Positions 50,345-60,092 of a stretch of 64,000 bases of DNA are shown piece by piece. Made by a program: the position numbers and the translations under genes. Origin of the DNA: an uncultured Pelagibacteraceae bacterium (lineage in GTDB: Bacteria > Pseudomonadota > Alphaproteobacteria > Pelagibacterales > Pelagibacteraceae); NCBI GenBank assembly GCA_902543485.1, contig CACBYP010000003.1:91549-155548 (forward strand), written 5' to 3'. The stretch's first letter is position 1. Every line of letters begins with the position of its first letter. The notes under the pieces were generated by a model, which searched no databases, was not told the DNA's origin, and saw only the letters and a list, made by a program, of their open reading frames with translations.

Positions 50345-50659
50345 TTGATTATGAAAAATAATGAAGATCACTTTAATGTTTTGAGAAAAATTGTTCAAAA
50401 ACCAGATTCATCTCAAAGAGAACTTGCATCAGAGTTAGGTTTTAGTCTTGGAAAACTTAATTACTGTTTAAAAGAACTAAAAAAAAAAGGTTTTATAAAA
50501 ATTGAAAATTTCAAAAAAAGCAAAAAAAAACTTAATTATCTTTACATGTTAACTCCATCTGGTTTTACCATGAAAAAAAATCTGACTTTAAATTTCATGA
50601 AAATCAAAATGAAAGAATACGACGAATTAAAAAAAGAGATAATCGTAAGTAAAAATTAG
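50345..50659 (+). CDS. MarR-family EPS-associated transcriptional regulator
   Basis: LRKIVQKPDSSQRELASELGFSLGKLNYCLKELKKKGFIKIENF winged helix. Confidence 0.9.
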   Translation: MIMKNNEDHFNVLRKIVQKPDSSQRELASELGFSLGKLNYCLKELKKKGFIKIENFKKSKKKLNYLYMLTPSGFTMKKNLTLNFMKIKMKEYDELKKEIIVSKN

Positions 50660-50660
50660 C

Positions 50661-51569
50661 ATGAGTAATATTGGGCATAATAATCCACCCCTAGATCCTA
50701 AGGAAACTATTCAAAATAATATAAATAGGAAAAAACCTATACTAGATAGAGAACCACAAATTTTTAAAGGAGTGCCTATACCAAGCTGGATAGAATTGAG
50801 TTTGATAGATGTGTGCAATAGATCTTGTAGTTTTTGCCCAAAATCAGATGAGTCGGTTGCACCAAACACTTATCAAAAAATGACATTAAAACTTATAGAT
50901 AAGCTAGTTAATGATTTAAAAAAAATTAACTTTGAAGGTGCTTTTTGTTTATGTGGATATGGAGAACCAATGCTTCATAAAAATTATATCGAAATCACTA
51001 ATAAACTTGGAGAATTGGGAGGTGTTGAAATAATTACTAATGGAGATTTAGTCAACGAAAAATCTTTAATTCAAATTTATCAGTCAAAAGCTACAAGGTT
51101 ATTAATCAGTCTATATGATGGTCCAGAGCAAGTAGAAAAATTTAAAAAATTAATAAAACAATTAAATATACCTGAAGGTTTTGTCATACTTAGAGACAGA
51201 TGGTACAGTGACAAAGTTGATTATGGTGTAAAATTAACTAACAGAGTTGGAACTATATCTGTAGGAAATCAGCCAAATACCGAAAATTATTCAAAAAAGA
51301 AATGTTATTATACTGCATATCAAATGTTAATTGATTGGAATGGAGATGTATTTTTATGTCCTCAAGATTGGCAAAGAAGACAAACAATGGGAAATATAAT
51401 GCAAGATGAAATTTTTAATATATGGAAAGGACCGATATTATCAAAATATCGAAGAAAATTATTAAGTGGAGATAGAAGTTTAAATCCATGTAACCAGTGT
51501 AATGCTGATGGACTAGTTTATGGAGAGCGTCACTATAATGCTTGGGAAAATAATAATGGTCGTAAATAA
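50661..51569 (+). CDS. Radical SAM protein with SPASM-like C-terminus
   Basis: IDVCNRSCSFCPKSDE (CxxxCxxC); DWNGDVFLCPQDWQRRQTMGNI...LNPCNQCNADG. Confidence 0.93.
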   Translation: MSNIGHNNPPLDPKETIQNNINRKKPILDREPQIFKGVPIPSWIELSLIDVCNRSCSFCPKSDESVAPNTYQKMTLKLIDKLVNDLKKINFEGAFCLCGYGEPMLHKNYIEITNKLGELGGVEIITNGDLVNEKSLIQIYQSKATRLLISLYDGPEQVEKFKKLIKQLNIPEGFVILRDRWYSDKVDYGVKLTNRVGTISVGNQPNTENYSKKKCYYTAYQMLIDWNGDVFLCPQDWQRRQTMGNIMQDEIFNIWKGPILSKYRRKLLSGDRSLNPCNQCNADGLVYGERHYNAWENNNGRK

Positions 51570-51582
51570 ATTAAGAAATAAA

Positions 51583-52188
51583 ATGCATCAATATACGATT
51601 TTTAAAGGTAAATTAATTGGTAATTTTGAAGGTCTCTATAAAAATTTTAAAGACCCTTTTTTGCAATCTAAAAAAGAGAAATTTGAAACCTCAAAGAAAG
51701 CTATAATCAATTACTGCCAACTAATACAAAGCACTAAAAAAAATAAACTTAAAACCTTAGAGATTGGTTGCGGATTTGGAAAATTAAGTAATGATTTAAA
51801 AAAACTTAAGTTTAGGGCTTTTGGAACAGACATAAGTAATACTGCAATAATTAAAGCAAAAAAGAGGGGCTCTGCAAAATTTTATGTATCAGATTTTCTT
51901 AATTATGAATTATATAAAAAAATTAATCCTGATATAATTATTTTAGCTGAAATATCTTGGTATGTTTTACCAGAATTAAAAAGTTTTTTAAAATTTATAA
52001 AAAAAAATTTTAAAAATAAATACTTAATTCATACACTTGCGATTTACTACCCAGGCAAACAGAAATATGGAAAAAAATATTTCACTAACCTAAAAGGAAT
52101 ATTAAAATACTTTAATATGGAGTATATTGAGTATGGTGAAAAATGGTCTAAAGAGGAAGGACGCACTTTTTTTTTAGCTAAGATATAA
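51583..52188 (+). CDS. Class I SAM-dependent methyltransferase (start likely ATG 51583; ORF opens at 51520)
   Basis: LKTLEIGCGFGKLSNDLKKLKFRAFGTDIS. Confidence 0.88.
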   Translation: MHQYTIFKGKLIGNFEGLYKNFKDPFLQSKKEKFETSKKAIINYCQLIQSTKKNKLKTLEIGCGFGKLSNDLKKLKFRAFGTDISNTAIIKAKKRGSAKFYVSDFLNYELYKKINPDIIILAEISWYVLPELKSFLKFIKKNFKNKYLIHTLAIYYPGKQKYGKKYFTNLKGILKYFNMEYIEYGEKWSKEEGRTFFLAKI

Positions 52189-52192
52189 AAAA

Positions 52193-53389
52193 TTGAAAAA
52201 TAATTTAGTAATAACTAGAGCAAAAAATCAATTCCTCTATGATGGAAAAAGGAAGATACTAGATTTCTCACTGTCAAGTGGAGCACTTATATTAGGTCAC
52301 ACAAATAGTATATTTTTAAATTCTCTTAAAAGACAAATAAATAAAGGATCTAATTACTCAAATACAAATATAAATGAAGTTAAGTTTACGAAATCACTTA
52401 AAGAGACATTCCATGAATTTAATAATTTTATTTTTTCTAACTCAGGATCTGAAGCAAATATGAGGGCACTTAGAATAGCAAGATCAATTACAGGTAAAGA
52501 AAAATTTGGTATGGTCAATGGTAGTTGGCATGGCGCGATAGATAATATGATGTTTGATTTTAAAAATACAAAGTATTTAGATATTAATAAAATCAGAAGC
52601 TTATCTTCTGGGATAAATTACGCAAAGAAGAATGTAATTTTACTTCCTTACAATAATATAGAGAAAAGTAAGGAAATTTTAGATAAAAATTATAGAAAAA
52701 TTTCTGTAATTGCTATTGAACCAATACAATGTGGGGTACCAAATAAAATTACAAAAGACTATCTAATATTTTTAAATAATTATTGTAAAAAAAAGAAAAT
52801 ATTACTTTGGTTTGATGAAGTTATTACAGGAATAAGAGTTAAAAAATTTGCAATTTATAAACAATTAAAACTTAAACCAGATATGGTAACATTTGCAAAA
52901 TGTTTTGGTGGAGGTATGCCAATAGGAATAACACTTTTTAACTCTAAAATTTTAAAAAACAAAAAAAAAAAAATTTTTTTTGGTGGAACATTTTCAGGCA
53001 ACCCTATCTCAACAAAAGTAGGATTAGATACATTTAATTACATAAAAAAATACAAAAAAAGAATTGATAAGCACATAAATGATTTATCTAATATGCTTGT
53101 AAATGAAATTAATTCATTCTGTAATATTCATAATAAAGAGTTCAAGTTGCAATCATATGAAACAATAGTTAGACCAATTTTTACATCAAAAAATATAAAT
53201 AATAAGTTTTTTAGAGAAAAATTTGACCCTTATTTTAAAAATTCTTTGAATTTGAAAAATTATTTAATAAAAAAAAATATATTTATTTCAAGTAACTGTG
53301 CTTTTTTTATAAGTTATTGTCACAATGTAAATGATATAAATAATTTAATTAATGAACTTAAGAAGTTTATTTTGAAAAATTGTAATTAA
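52193..53389 (+). CDS. Class III aminotransferase (glutamate-1-semialdehyde aminomutase-like)
   Basis: NFIFSNSGSEANMRALRIARSITGKEK; LWFDEVITGIRV; MVTFAKCFGGGMPIG; TTG start. Confidence 0.92.
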   Translation: MKNNLVITRAKNQFLYDGKRKILDFSLSSGALILGHTNSIFLNSLKRQINKGSNYSNTNINEVKFTKSLKETFHEFNNFIFSNSGSEANMRALRIARSITGKEKFGMVNGSWHGAIDNMMFDFKNTKYLDINKIRSLSSGINYAKKNVILLPYNNIEKSKEILDKNYRKISVIAIEPIQCGVPNKITKDYLIFLNNYCKKKKILLWFDEVITGIRVKKFAIYKQLKLKPDMVTFAKCFGGGMPIGITLFNSKILKNKKKKIFFGGTFSGNPISTKVGLDTFNYIKKYKKRIDKHINDLSNMLVNEINSFCNIHNKEFKLQSYETIVRPIFTSKNINNKFFREKFDPYFKNSLNLKNYLIKKNIFISSNCAFFISYCHNVNDINNLINELKKFILKNCN

Positions 53390-54236
53390 CGAACAGAACC
53401 TCAATAGTAGAATAAGGTAAATGCGAATATCTTGGTAAATTATAGCATTTGTAACCTTTGTTTTTTAAAATACTAATTATTTTTTTTACGTCTTCAGACC
53501 ATAAATTAAAATCTTCTTCCGAAATATTATCATGCTCAGAATATTCAAATTCAGCAACAATTTGATCTGGAAATATATTCTCTTTTAAAAAATCTTTCAT
53601 TACCTCTATACATGCACCTTCAATATCTAGCTTAATAACATCAACATTTTCATGATTATTTTTTCTCATTAATGTTGAAAGTTTATTACAATCTAGCAAC
53701 ATATAATTATTCGTCTCAAACAAATTTGTAATAGATCCTCCAGTATTTTTAAGGTCATTTTCATTTTGATTATAAAATTTTATTTTGCCATCTGATATCC
53801 ATATCCCACAAGGCTCAAAGAAGATATTTTCTTTATCATACTCTTCTCTTTTCATAAAATTAACAGCTAAAGTTGTTGGATCGAAACAATATACTTTACA
53901 ACCATATAATTTTGAGATTGTTTTTTCAAAACTTAGATTTTCTCCTATTCCAAAAGAATAAATAACAGTTTCTTTACTTAAAAAACTTTTTTTTAAAAGA
54001 TAATTGCCTATATTTACAATATCAATATCATCTAATTGATCTAAATTTTCTTTTGTAAATTTTTTTATTAATTTTCTTTTTTTTATAAAGTAATGTTTTA
54101 ATGGGAATTCTCCTGTGTACTTATGATTCAAAGTTTTATTCAAAAAATTAAAAATAGATTTAATAACACCAAATAATCCTTTATCTTTATATTTTAAAAT
54201 AATTCTATTTGACCAATATGAATTAAAAAAAGACAT
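53367..54236 (-). CDS. FkbM family methyltransferase
   Basis: VIYSFGIGENLSFEKTISKLYGCKVYCFDPT...VDVIKLDIEGACIEVMKDFLKENIFPDQIVAEFE. Confidence 0.85.
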   Translation of the reverse strand: MSFFNSYWSNRIILKYKDKGLFGVIKSIFNFLNKTLNHKYTGEFPLKHYFIKKRKLIKKFTKENLDQLDDIDIVNIGNYLLKKSFLSKETVIYSFGIGENLSFEKTISKLYGCKVYCFDPTTLAVNFMKREEYDKENIFFEPCGIWISDGKIKFYNQNENDLKNTGGSITNLFETNNYMLLDCNKLSTLMRKNNHENVDVIKLDIEGACIEVMKDFLKENIFPDQIVAEFEYSEHDNISEEDFNLWSEDVKKIISILKNKGYKCYNLPRYSHLPYSTIEVLFVNYNFSK

Positions 54237-54965
54237 TTATAATATTTTGATTAAGGTTTTTTTTGCTCTATCAAAAGCTAGATATTTAAATTCATTTTTT
54301 TGATAAGTTTCTGTTAAAGCTTTATACTCCCCGTTTTTCCACCAAAAAGGGTAGTTTACTAGTTCATCAAAGAGTATTAGCGAGTCTTTATTCATATATT
54401 TTTTTGTAACTTCTAAAATTTTTTTTGCTGTACTATAAATATTTACATCTACATGTATAAAATCAATTTTTTTAATATTATTTTTTTTAATAAAATCCTC
54501 CAAAGTATCTTCAATATATCCTTTAATTATTTTTACATTTTTATCTAAGTTTTTTGGAATTACTCCATTTTGATTAGATGAACCAATCATATTATCTGTT
54601 CCTGGCCAAATGTCGGGGTTTCCATAAAATGTATCAAATCCAATAATATTTATATTATTTTTCATGAATTTTTTTGAAAAGAATCTTATTGACTCACCTC
54701 CTCCAACACCAAACTCCATACATACTTTATTATTATCATCCTCATCAAGCTTCTCGACCTCTTTAATTGTAAAATCCCAAAGATCATGTTTACTCTCAAA
54801 AAATAGGGATCCTGAAATTTGATCTCCTAATATTTCTAAAGTTTTTTGGTGAGCATCCTTTTGTAAAAAACTTACAAAATTCATCCTATCATATTTAATT
54901 GCGGTGATGATTGTATTAACAAAAATTAATTTTATCCTATAAAAAAGCCTGTAAATTATTTTCAT
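54237..54965 (-). CDS. TylF/class I SAM-dependent methyltransferase
   Basis: VCMEFGVGGGESIRFFSKKF...GFDTFYGNPDIWPG...IDFIHVDVNIYSTAKKILE. Confidence 0.82.
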   Translation of the reverse strand: MKIIYRLFYRIKLIFVNTIITAIKYDRMNFVSFLQKDAHQKTLEILGDQISGSLFFESKHDLWDFTIKEVEKLDEDDNNKVCMEFGVGGGESIRFFSKKFMKNNINIIGFDTFYGNPDIWPGTDNMIGSSNQNGVIPKNLDKNVKIIKGYIEDTLEDFIKKNNIKKIDFIHVDVNIYSTAKKILEVTKKYMNKDSLILFDELVNYPFWWKNGEYKALTETYQKNEFKYLAFDRAKKTLIKIL

Positions 54966-55036
54966 AATTATATCTATAAATACCTTTTTTTTTAAAAAAC
55001 TACATCAAATAATGTATCTTATTAAAGATATTTATT

Positions 55037-55966
55037 TTAAATATTAAATAATTTCTCGATTGTTATTTTATTTTTACTCTCGTTATTTAGATCAATTATT
55101 TCACATTTTTTTATTTCGTGGAGTTGTTCATTTCTATCTAAAAATGTTAGTTTTTTTTTTTTATTTCTGCTTTCCATAAATTTATGATCTACGTAAACAT
55201 TTAAATTATTATCATTTGGTTTAATTTCCTTAAAAATTTCATAGTATTCATTAGACACAAAAAATGCGTTATTTTTAAATTTGTTAGTACCTAAAAAAAT
55301 AAATTTTTTATATTCCATCAAATCTATAAGAGCTTTGATTGATGTACCCCAACAAAGGTTAGAATAATGATAATTTGTTCTATTAAAATTATTTTTATTT
55401 GGAACTGTAATTTTATGAATATGACCAAATAAAGGATTATATTCAGCCACGCAAATTTTAGAAAATTTTTCAGGAAGTTTTTCAAGGACCCAATAATCAA
55501 TACCGTCGATATCTATACTAAAAATGTCTATATTTTTGTCAAAACCTTTTTTGTTTAATAAATCATTTATATTTTCACTGTTAACATTGGCTTCTAAAGT
55601 TTTTAATCTTCCTTTCCATAAATCCAAGTTTTTTGATAATTTTTTTTGATCAATTTTTTGATCAATTATTAGCCCTTCTGCATTTCTGATCTCATAAATG
55701 AGCCTTGTATTACTCTCTATATAATCCTCTACACCGATTTCGACAAACCTAGGCTCAGATATTTTTGTTTTTTCAAGTATAAAATCTAGTATGCCATCTT
55801 CTCCATTCTGTGAAAAGATTTTTTCTTCTGCCTCATTAATAGATTTATATTTAGAATAATTTTTTCTTTTATTCAGAATAATATTTTTTCCATACAAGGA
55901 CTTAATTTCAATATCTTTTTTTGAAATTTCAGAATTAAATAACTTATTTAAAATTTTTAGAAACAT
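55037..55966 (-). CDS. FkbM-like protein of unknown function
   Basis: SQNGEDGILDFILEKTKISEPRFVEIGVEDYIESNTRLI...IFSIDIDGIDYWVLEKL. Confidence 0.6.
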   Translation of the reverse strand: MFLKILNKLFNSEISKKDIEIKSLYGKNIILNKRKNYSKYKSINEAEEKIFSQNGEDGILDFILEKTKISEPRFVEIGVEDYIESNTRLIYEIRNAEGLIIDQKIDQKKLSKNLDLWKGRLKTLEANVNSENINDLLNKKGFDKNIDIFSIDIDGIDYWVLEKLPEKFSKICVAEYNPLFGHIHKITVPNKNNFNRTNYHYSNLCWGTSIKALIDLMEYKKFIFLGTNKFKNNAFFVSNEYYEIFKEIKPNDNNLNVYVDHKFMESRNKKKKLTFLDRNEQLHEIKKCEIIDLNNESKNKITIEKLFNI

Positions 55967-55970
55967 TTAA

Positions 55971-57692
55971 TTATTTTACAAATTTTTTTTTGTTTAAATC
56001 ATAAATCTTATTACACATTTTCAAAGATTGGCCTTTATGCGCTATATTTATAATTGTCATATCTTTAAAATTAGAAAAAACTTTATTAATTATTTTATTT
56101 TCAGTTTTAATATCCATTGCACTAAATGCTTCGTCTAAAATTAATAATTTTGGATTATTATATAGTGCTCTTGCAAGCCCTATTCTTTGTATTTGTCCAC
56201 CTGATAAATTTATTGCATTCTCCCCAATTATTGAGTTCAATTTACCTTTTTTTGATCTTACGAATTTTTCAATTTCTACTATTTTTAAAATCTTGTAAAT
56301 TTTATCGGAGTCTGAATTGTTATTAAAAGAAATATTGTATTTTATAGTATCATTGAACATAAAACTGTCCTGAGATACATACCCCAGATCTTTACCCCAA
56401 AAGTAGTCTTTAGAATTCAATTCTTTATTATCTAACAATATCTTGCCTTTGTATGACTCGACTAATCCTGAAATAATATCAACTAAAGTACTTTTTCCAG
56501 TTCCAGTAGCCCCAATAATTCCGATTTTATCACCTTTATGAATTTTTAGATTTAAATTATTTAGTATTTTTTTATTATATACGTAAGAAAAACTTAAATT
56601 TTTTATTTCAATTTTGGTTTTGAAATTTAGGGAATTTATATGTTTTTTTTGAATTTTTTTTCTTATTTTTTTTAAATCTAATGCTATGGTTTGCATAGCA
56701 ACGTAGTTGAATCTTATATTTTGTTGAGAGGTAACAATTTTATTTATTGATGGAATTAATCGAATAGCGGCTATACCAAACAATCCTAATGTTGATATAA
56801 TTTTTGAAAAATCATAATCACTTTTTACGAAAACGAACATGGTAGCTGCAAGAAAAAAAACCAAAATTACCTCTATGCCAAGTCTGGGGAAAGTTTGAAA
56901 AGTAAAAAAATTACTCATAACATTAGCATTTTTATCAAATAGGTTGTTAAAATAATTTAAAAAAATATTCTCAATTTTATTAAGTTTTATTTCTCTTATT
57001 CCTTTTAAAGCTTCATTCGATGTTTTGATAATTTTTTGATCAATTTCAGAGCGAGAGTCACCAAGATTTTTTATAATTTTTTTTGAAAAGTTTATATATA
57101 AAATTCCAAAGACGCTAAATATTACAATTATTGACAAAGATCCAAAACCGATTTGAGATATCAATATTAAACATATTCCAATTATCACAAGTATCTCACT
57201 CATAAGATAAATTATAGGAAGCAATACACCCGCAATAAATCTATTTGTATCTATCATAACGTTTCTTAAAATTTGAGAACTAAGCATTTGAAAATATTTT
57301 TCATATGACATTAATACATAATTTGCGATCAATTTTTTTGAAATACTTGATTGTAATTTCATTGAATATTTAAATTGTTGGTAATTAAACAACAAAGATA
57401 GAAAAAATTTGATTAAGAAAATCAAACACAAAGCTGATAATGTAAAATATATTTTTTGTAAATGCGAGAAATCTTGCATAAAAGGTAAATAGTTCGAATA
57501 ATTAGAGTAAAAGTTTTCATCCTCTAAAATAGAAATAACTGGAATAATCAATCCGATTGAAATAACTTCAAGTGACATAACTGCTATTAAAAAAAAAGTT
57601 AATATAATAAATCTGCTGATGCCAAATTTGTTGATTATGAAATAAAAGTCAGAAAAAAAATTTTTTATTTTATATTTCGGTTTCATTGTCAA
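55971..57692 (-). CDS. ABC transporter permease/ATP-binding protein (PglK/MsbA-like)
   Basis: 6 TM N-term; Walker A GATGTGKST; signature LSGGQIQRIGLARAL; Walker B LLILDEAFSAMD. Confidence 0.94.
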   Translation of the reverse strand: MTMKPKYKIKNFFSDFYFIINKFGISRFIILTFFLIAVMSLEVISIGLIIPVISILEDENFYSNYSNYLPFMQDFSHLQKIYFTLSALCLIFLIKFFLSLLFNYQQFKYSMKLQSSISKKLIANYVLMSYEKYFQMLSSQILRNVMIDTNRFIAGVLLPIIYLMSEILVIIGICLILISQIGFGSLSIIVIFSVFGILYINFSKKIIKNLGDSRSEIDQKIIKTSNEALKGIREIKLNKIENIFLNYFNNLFDKNANVMSNFFTFQTFPRLGIEVILVFFLAATMFVFVKSDYDFSKIISTLGLFGIAAIRLIPSINKIVTSQQNIRFNYVAMQTIALDLKKIRKKIQKKHINSLNFKTKIEIKNLSFSYVYNKKILNNLNLKIHKGDKIGIIGATGTGKSTLVDIISGLVESYKGKILLDNKELNSKDYFWGKDLGYVSQDSFMFNDTIKYNISFNNNSDSDKIYKILKIVEIEKFVRSKKGKLNSIIGENAINLSGGQIQRIGLARALYNNPKLLILDEAFSAMDIKTENKIINKVFSNFKDMTIINIAHKGQSLKMCNKIYDLNKKKFVK

Positions 57693-59301
57693 ATTTAAAT
57701 TTATTTGAATCTATAAATTTACTTATTTTATCTTTCAGATTTTTATCTACTTTAGGATTAAATAAATTTAACCATCTATCGTAAGCTTTGAAAGAATGAT
57801 CGTCAATTTGTTCAATATCTCTATTTTTTGACAACTCATCAGGATATAAATAGAAATTATTAAGGTACCTCATATAAAAATATTCGTACAATTGATCTTT
57901 ATTAAAATTAATTTTTAAGTTCTTATAATTAATAATTGAATCTTTGTATTCTATCAAATTTGATGGATTGTGATTAAAATCAAAACTTATATGAGGGTTA
58001 TTTAAAGAAGCATTTATCACTGGAATTTTATAATATGCATATTCGAAGCCAATTGTTCCAAACCCTGTTAAAACTAAATTTATACCTTCTGAAATTAATT
58101 GTTTATGAGATATATTGCTGTGAACCAAATTAAATTTTTTATATTTGTTAGTAAAATAATTTATTGTATCTAAATTATCTTTGTGATCCAATGGATGAAA
58201 CTTAATATACCATTCGTAATCTAATTTAAGCGAGAGTTTACCTAAATATTCAATCCAATCGTAAAAATCATCAAATAAAAGTCTTCCCCAAACATTTGGG
58301 GCATCACTAAAATGATGGGCTGCTATAAGACAATTTGTTTTGGATTTATTTTTTATAACTTTTCCTTTAAAATCAACATCACCAAACAATTTAGTATCTG
58401 GAAGATTACTAACTTTATTTTCAATTGTTTTTTTTCCAGAAAATTTCATATCCACTAAAAATTTAGCCTTTTCTCTTCTTTTTTTTTTTTCTTCATCTGA
58501 ATATAAATTAAATTGTTCTTTGTATTTCTGCATTTCAAATGTATTGACATTTTTTTTGTCTATTTTAAGTAATCTTGTTTCTGCGCCCACGTAAGTTGGT
58601 ACATTCATAAATGAAGCAATCCTTGATAGTATTCCATACTCATAAGAAACATCATGGATTATAACTGCTTTTACAGAATTATTTTCAAAATATTTTTTCC
58701 AAAAAAAGAATAATTTATAAAAATTAAAAAAATGATTTAATAATTTTTTATTTTTTATGTCGATAGTTGGTAGCATGTATTCTCTTAGATAAGAGTCATA
58801 AATTAAGTCACCAACAACTATTCCTGAAATTTCAATATCTAATATATCACTTTTCTTGTTTAATTTTATAAAGTTGTCTTCAATTTCATTATTTTCAATT
58901 TTAATATTTTTTAATGGATAAAAAAAATCAATTACGTTGAACGATCTGTAGATTTTAAAATAGTCTAGATTGAGTAATTTTTTAATTTTAAAAATATATA
59001 AGTAAATATAATTTTTAAAAAATTTTGGGTTAAATCCTAAAATTTTAGCATTATGTTTGGCAGCTAAAATATTCGATAGATAACTATTGAGCAAATGTAA
59101 TTCTCTTAATTTGTGTATTTCGACTAAAATAATATTCTGTGAAGCATAATCTGTTTTTTCAAAGTTTTGAATATTATGTTGAACAATTTTTTTTGTAGTA
59201 CGAAATTTCTTTAAGATAGAAACTAATTTATTCTTTAATTTCATTTTTTTTAAATCTATTACTTGCTTATTATGATAAAATAGTGTGGCTGTAAAATGCA
59301 A
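57670..59301 (-). CDS. Putative GT-B/capsule biosynthesis protein (start may be internal, ~59244)
   Basis: WYIKFHPLDHKDNLDTINYF...GINLVLTGFGTIGFEYAYYKIPVINAS resembles capsule/surface carbohydrate GTs. Confidence 0.5.
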   Translation of the reverse strand: MHFTATLFYHNKQVIDLKKMKLKNKLVSILKKFRTTKKIVQHNIQNFEKTDYASQNIILVEIHKLRELHLLNSYLSNILAAKHNAKILGFNPKFFKNYIYLYIFKIKKLLNLDYFKIYRSFNVIDFFYPLKNIKIENNEIEDNFIKLNKKSDILDIEISGIVVGDLIYDSYLREYMLPTIDIKNKKLLNHFFNFYKLFFFWKKYFENNSVKAVIIHDVSYEYGILSRIASFMNVPTYVGAETRLLKIDKKNVNTFEMQKYKEQFNLYSDEEKKKRREKAKFLVDMKFSGKKTIENKVSNLPDTKLFGDVDFKGKVIKNKSKTNCLIAAHHFSDAPNVWGRLLFDDFYDWIEYLGKLSLKLDYEWYIKFHPLDHKDNLDTINYFTNKYKKFNLVHSNISHKQLISEGINLVLTGFGTIGFEYAYYKIPVINASLNNPHISFDFNHNPSNLIEYKDSIINYKNLKINFNKDQLYEYFYMRYLNNFYLYPDELSKNRDIEQIDDHSFKAYDRWLNLFNPKVDKNLKDKISKFIDSNKFKFDNETEI

Positions 59302-60092
59302 CCACTTATTTGCTCGTTTCCTAAAATTTTAGTAGCTAGTGGTCTTCTTTCATTTTTTTGGCTTTTAATAATTTTTTTTTTATTAAAAAAATTATCTTTT
59401 ATTATTTTTATTTTACATTTTGGTTCAATTTTTTTTATATTCTGAGAGATGTAGTCAAATGACAAAATGTTAAAGTAGGAGAAAGCTCTAGCATTCCCTT
59501 TTTTGTCAAATTCTCTTTCTGCAGGGATATCTGTATCTTTCCACCAATTCTTATTATAAACAAGTTGAATTTTATAAGAAACATCAAAAAGAACTGTTCT
59601 GATAATAATTTTTTTTTTTGAAACTCGAATTAATTCTTTCAAGGGTTTTATAACATCATTTAAATGAATAAAAACATTACTGCAGAACGAAATATCAAAT
59701 TCATTTTTTTTAAAAGGTAATTTGTATATGTTTCCATTTACAAATTGAGCATTTTTGTCATTTTTCCAAGCTAATCTCGCTTTTTTTAAAAATATTTCAT
59801 AAGGGTCTGTACCAGTATAATAAAAATTTTTTTTAATCCTTTTTTTTAAAGATCTATAAAAATGGCCTGTAGCGCATCCAACATCCAAAATTTTGTTTTC
59901 TTCTTTTATCATTGGTTTTAATATCATAGAAATTGCTTTGGAGACTTCCATTTCTGGTGCCTTGCCTATGGATCTTGCATAGTAGACTTTTGCATTGTTA
60001 TTATTATTTTTATATTCATTTAGACAAAGACCATGTTTGTCTATCCTGGCTTTTTTTGAATTGTTTTTCATATTGTATTTATTAAGCTCCAT
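59259..60092 (-). CDS. Class I SAM-dependent methyltransferase
   Basis: KILDVGCATGHFYRSLKKRI...FDISFCSNVFIHLND. Confidence 0.88.
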   Translation of the reverse strand: MELNKYNMKNNSKKARIDKHGLCLNEYKNNNNNAKVYYARSIGKAPEMEVSKAISMILKPMIKEENKILDVGCATGHFYRSLKKRIKKNFYYTGTDPYEIFLKKARLAWKNDKNAQFVNGNIYKLPFKKNEFDISFCSNVFIHLNDVIKPLKELIRVSKKKIIIRTVLFDVSYKIQLVYNKNWWKDTDIPAEREFDKKGNARAFSYFNILSFDYISQNIKKIEPKCKIKIIKDNFFNKKKIIKSQKNERRPLATKILGNEQISGCILQPHYFIIISK

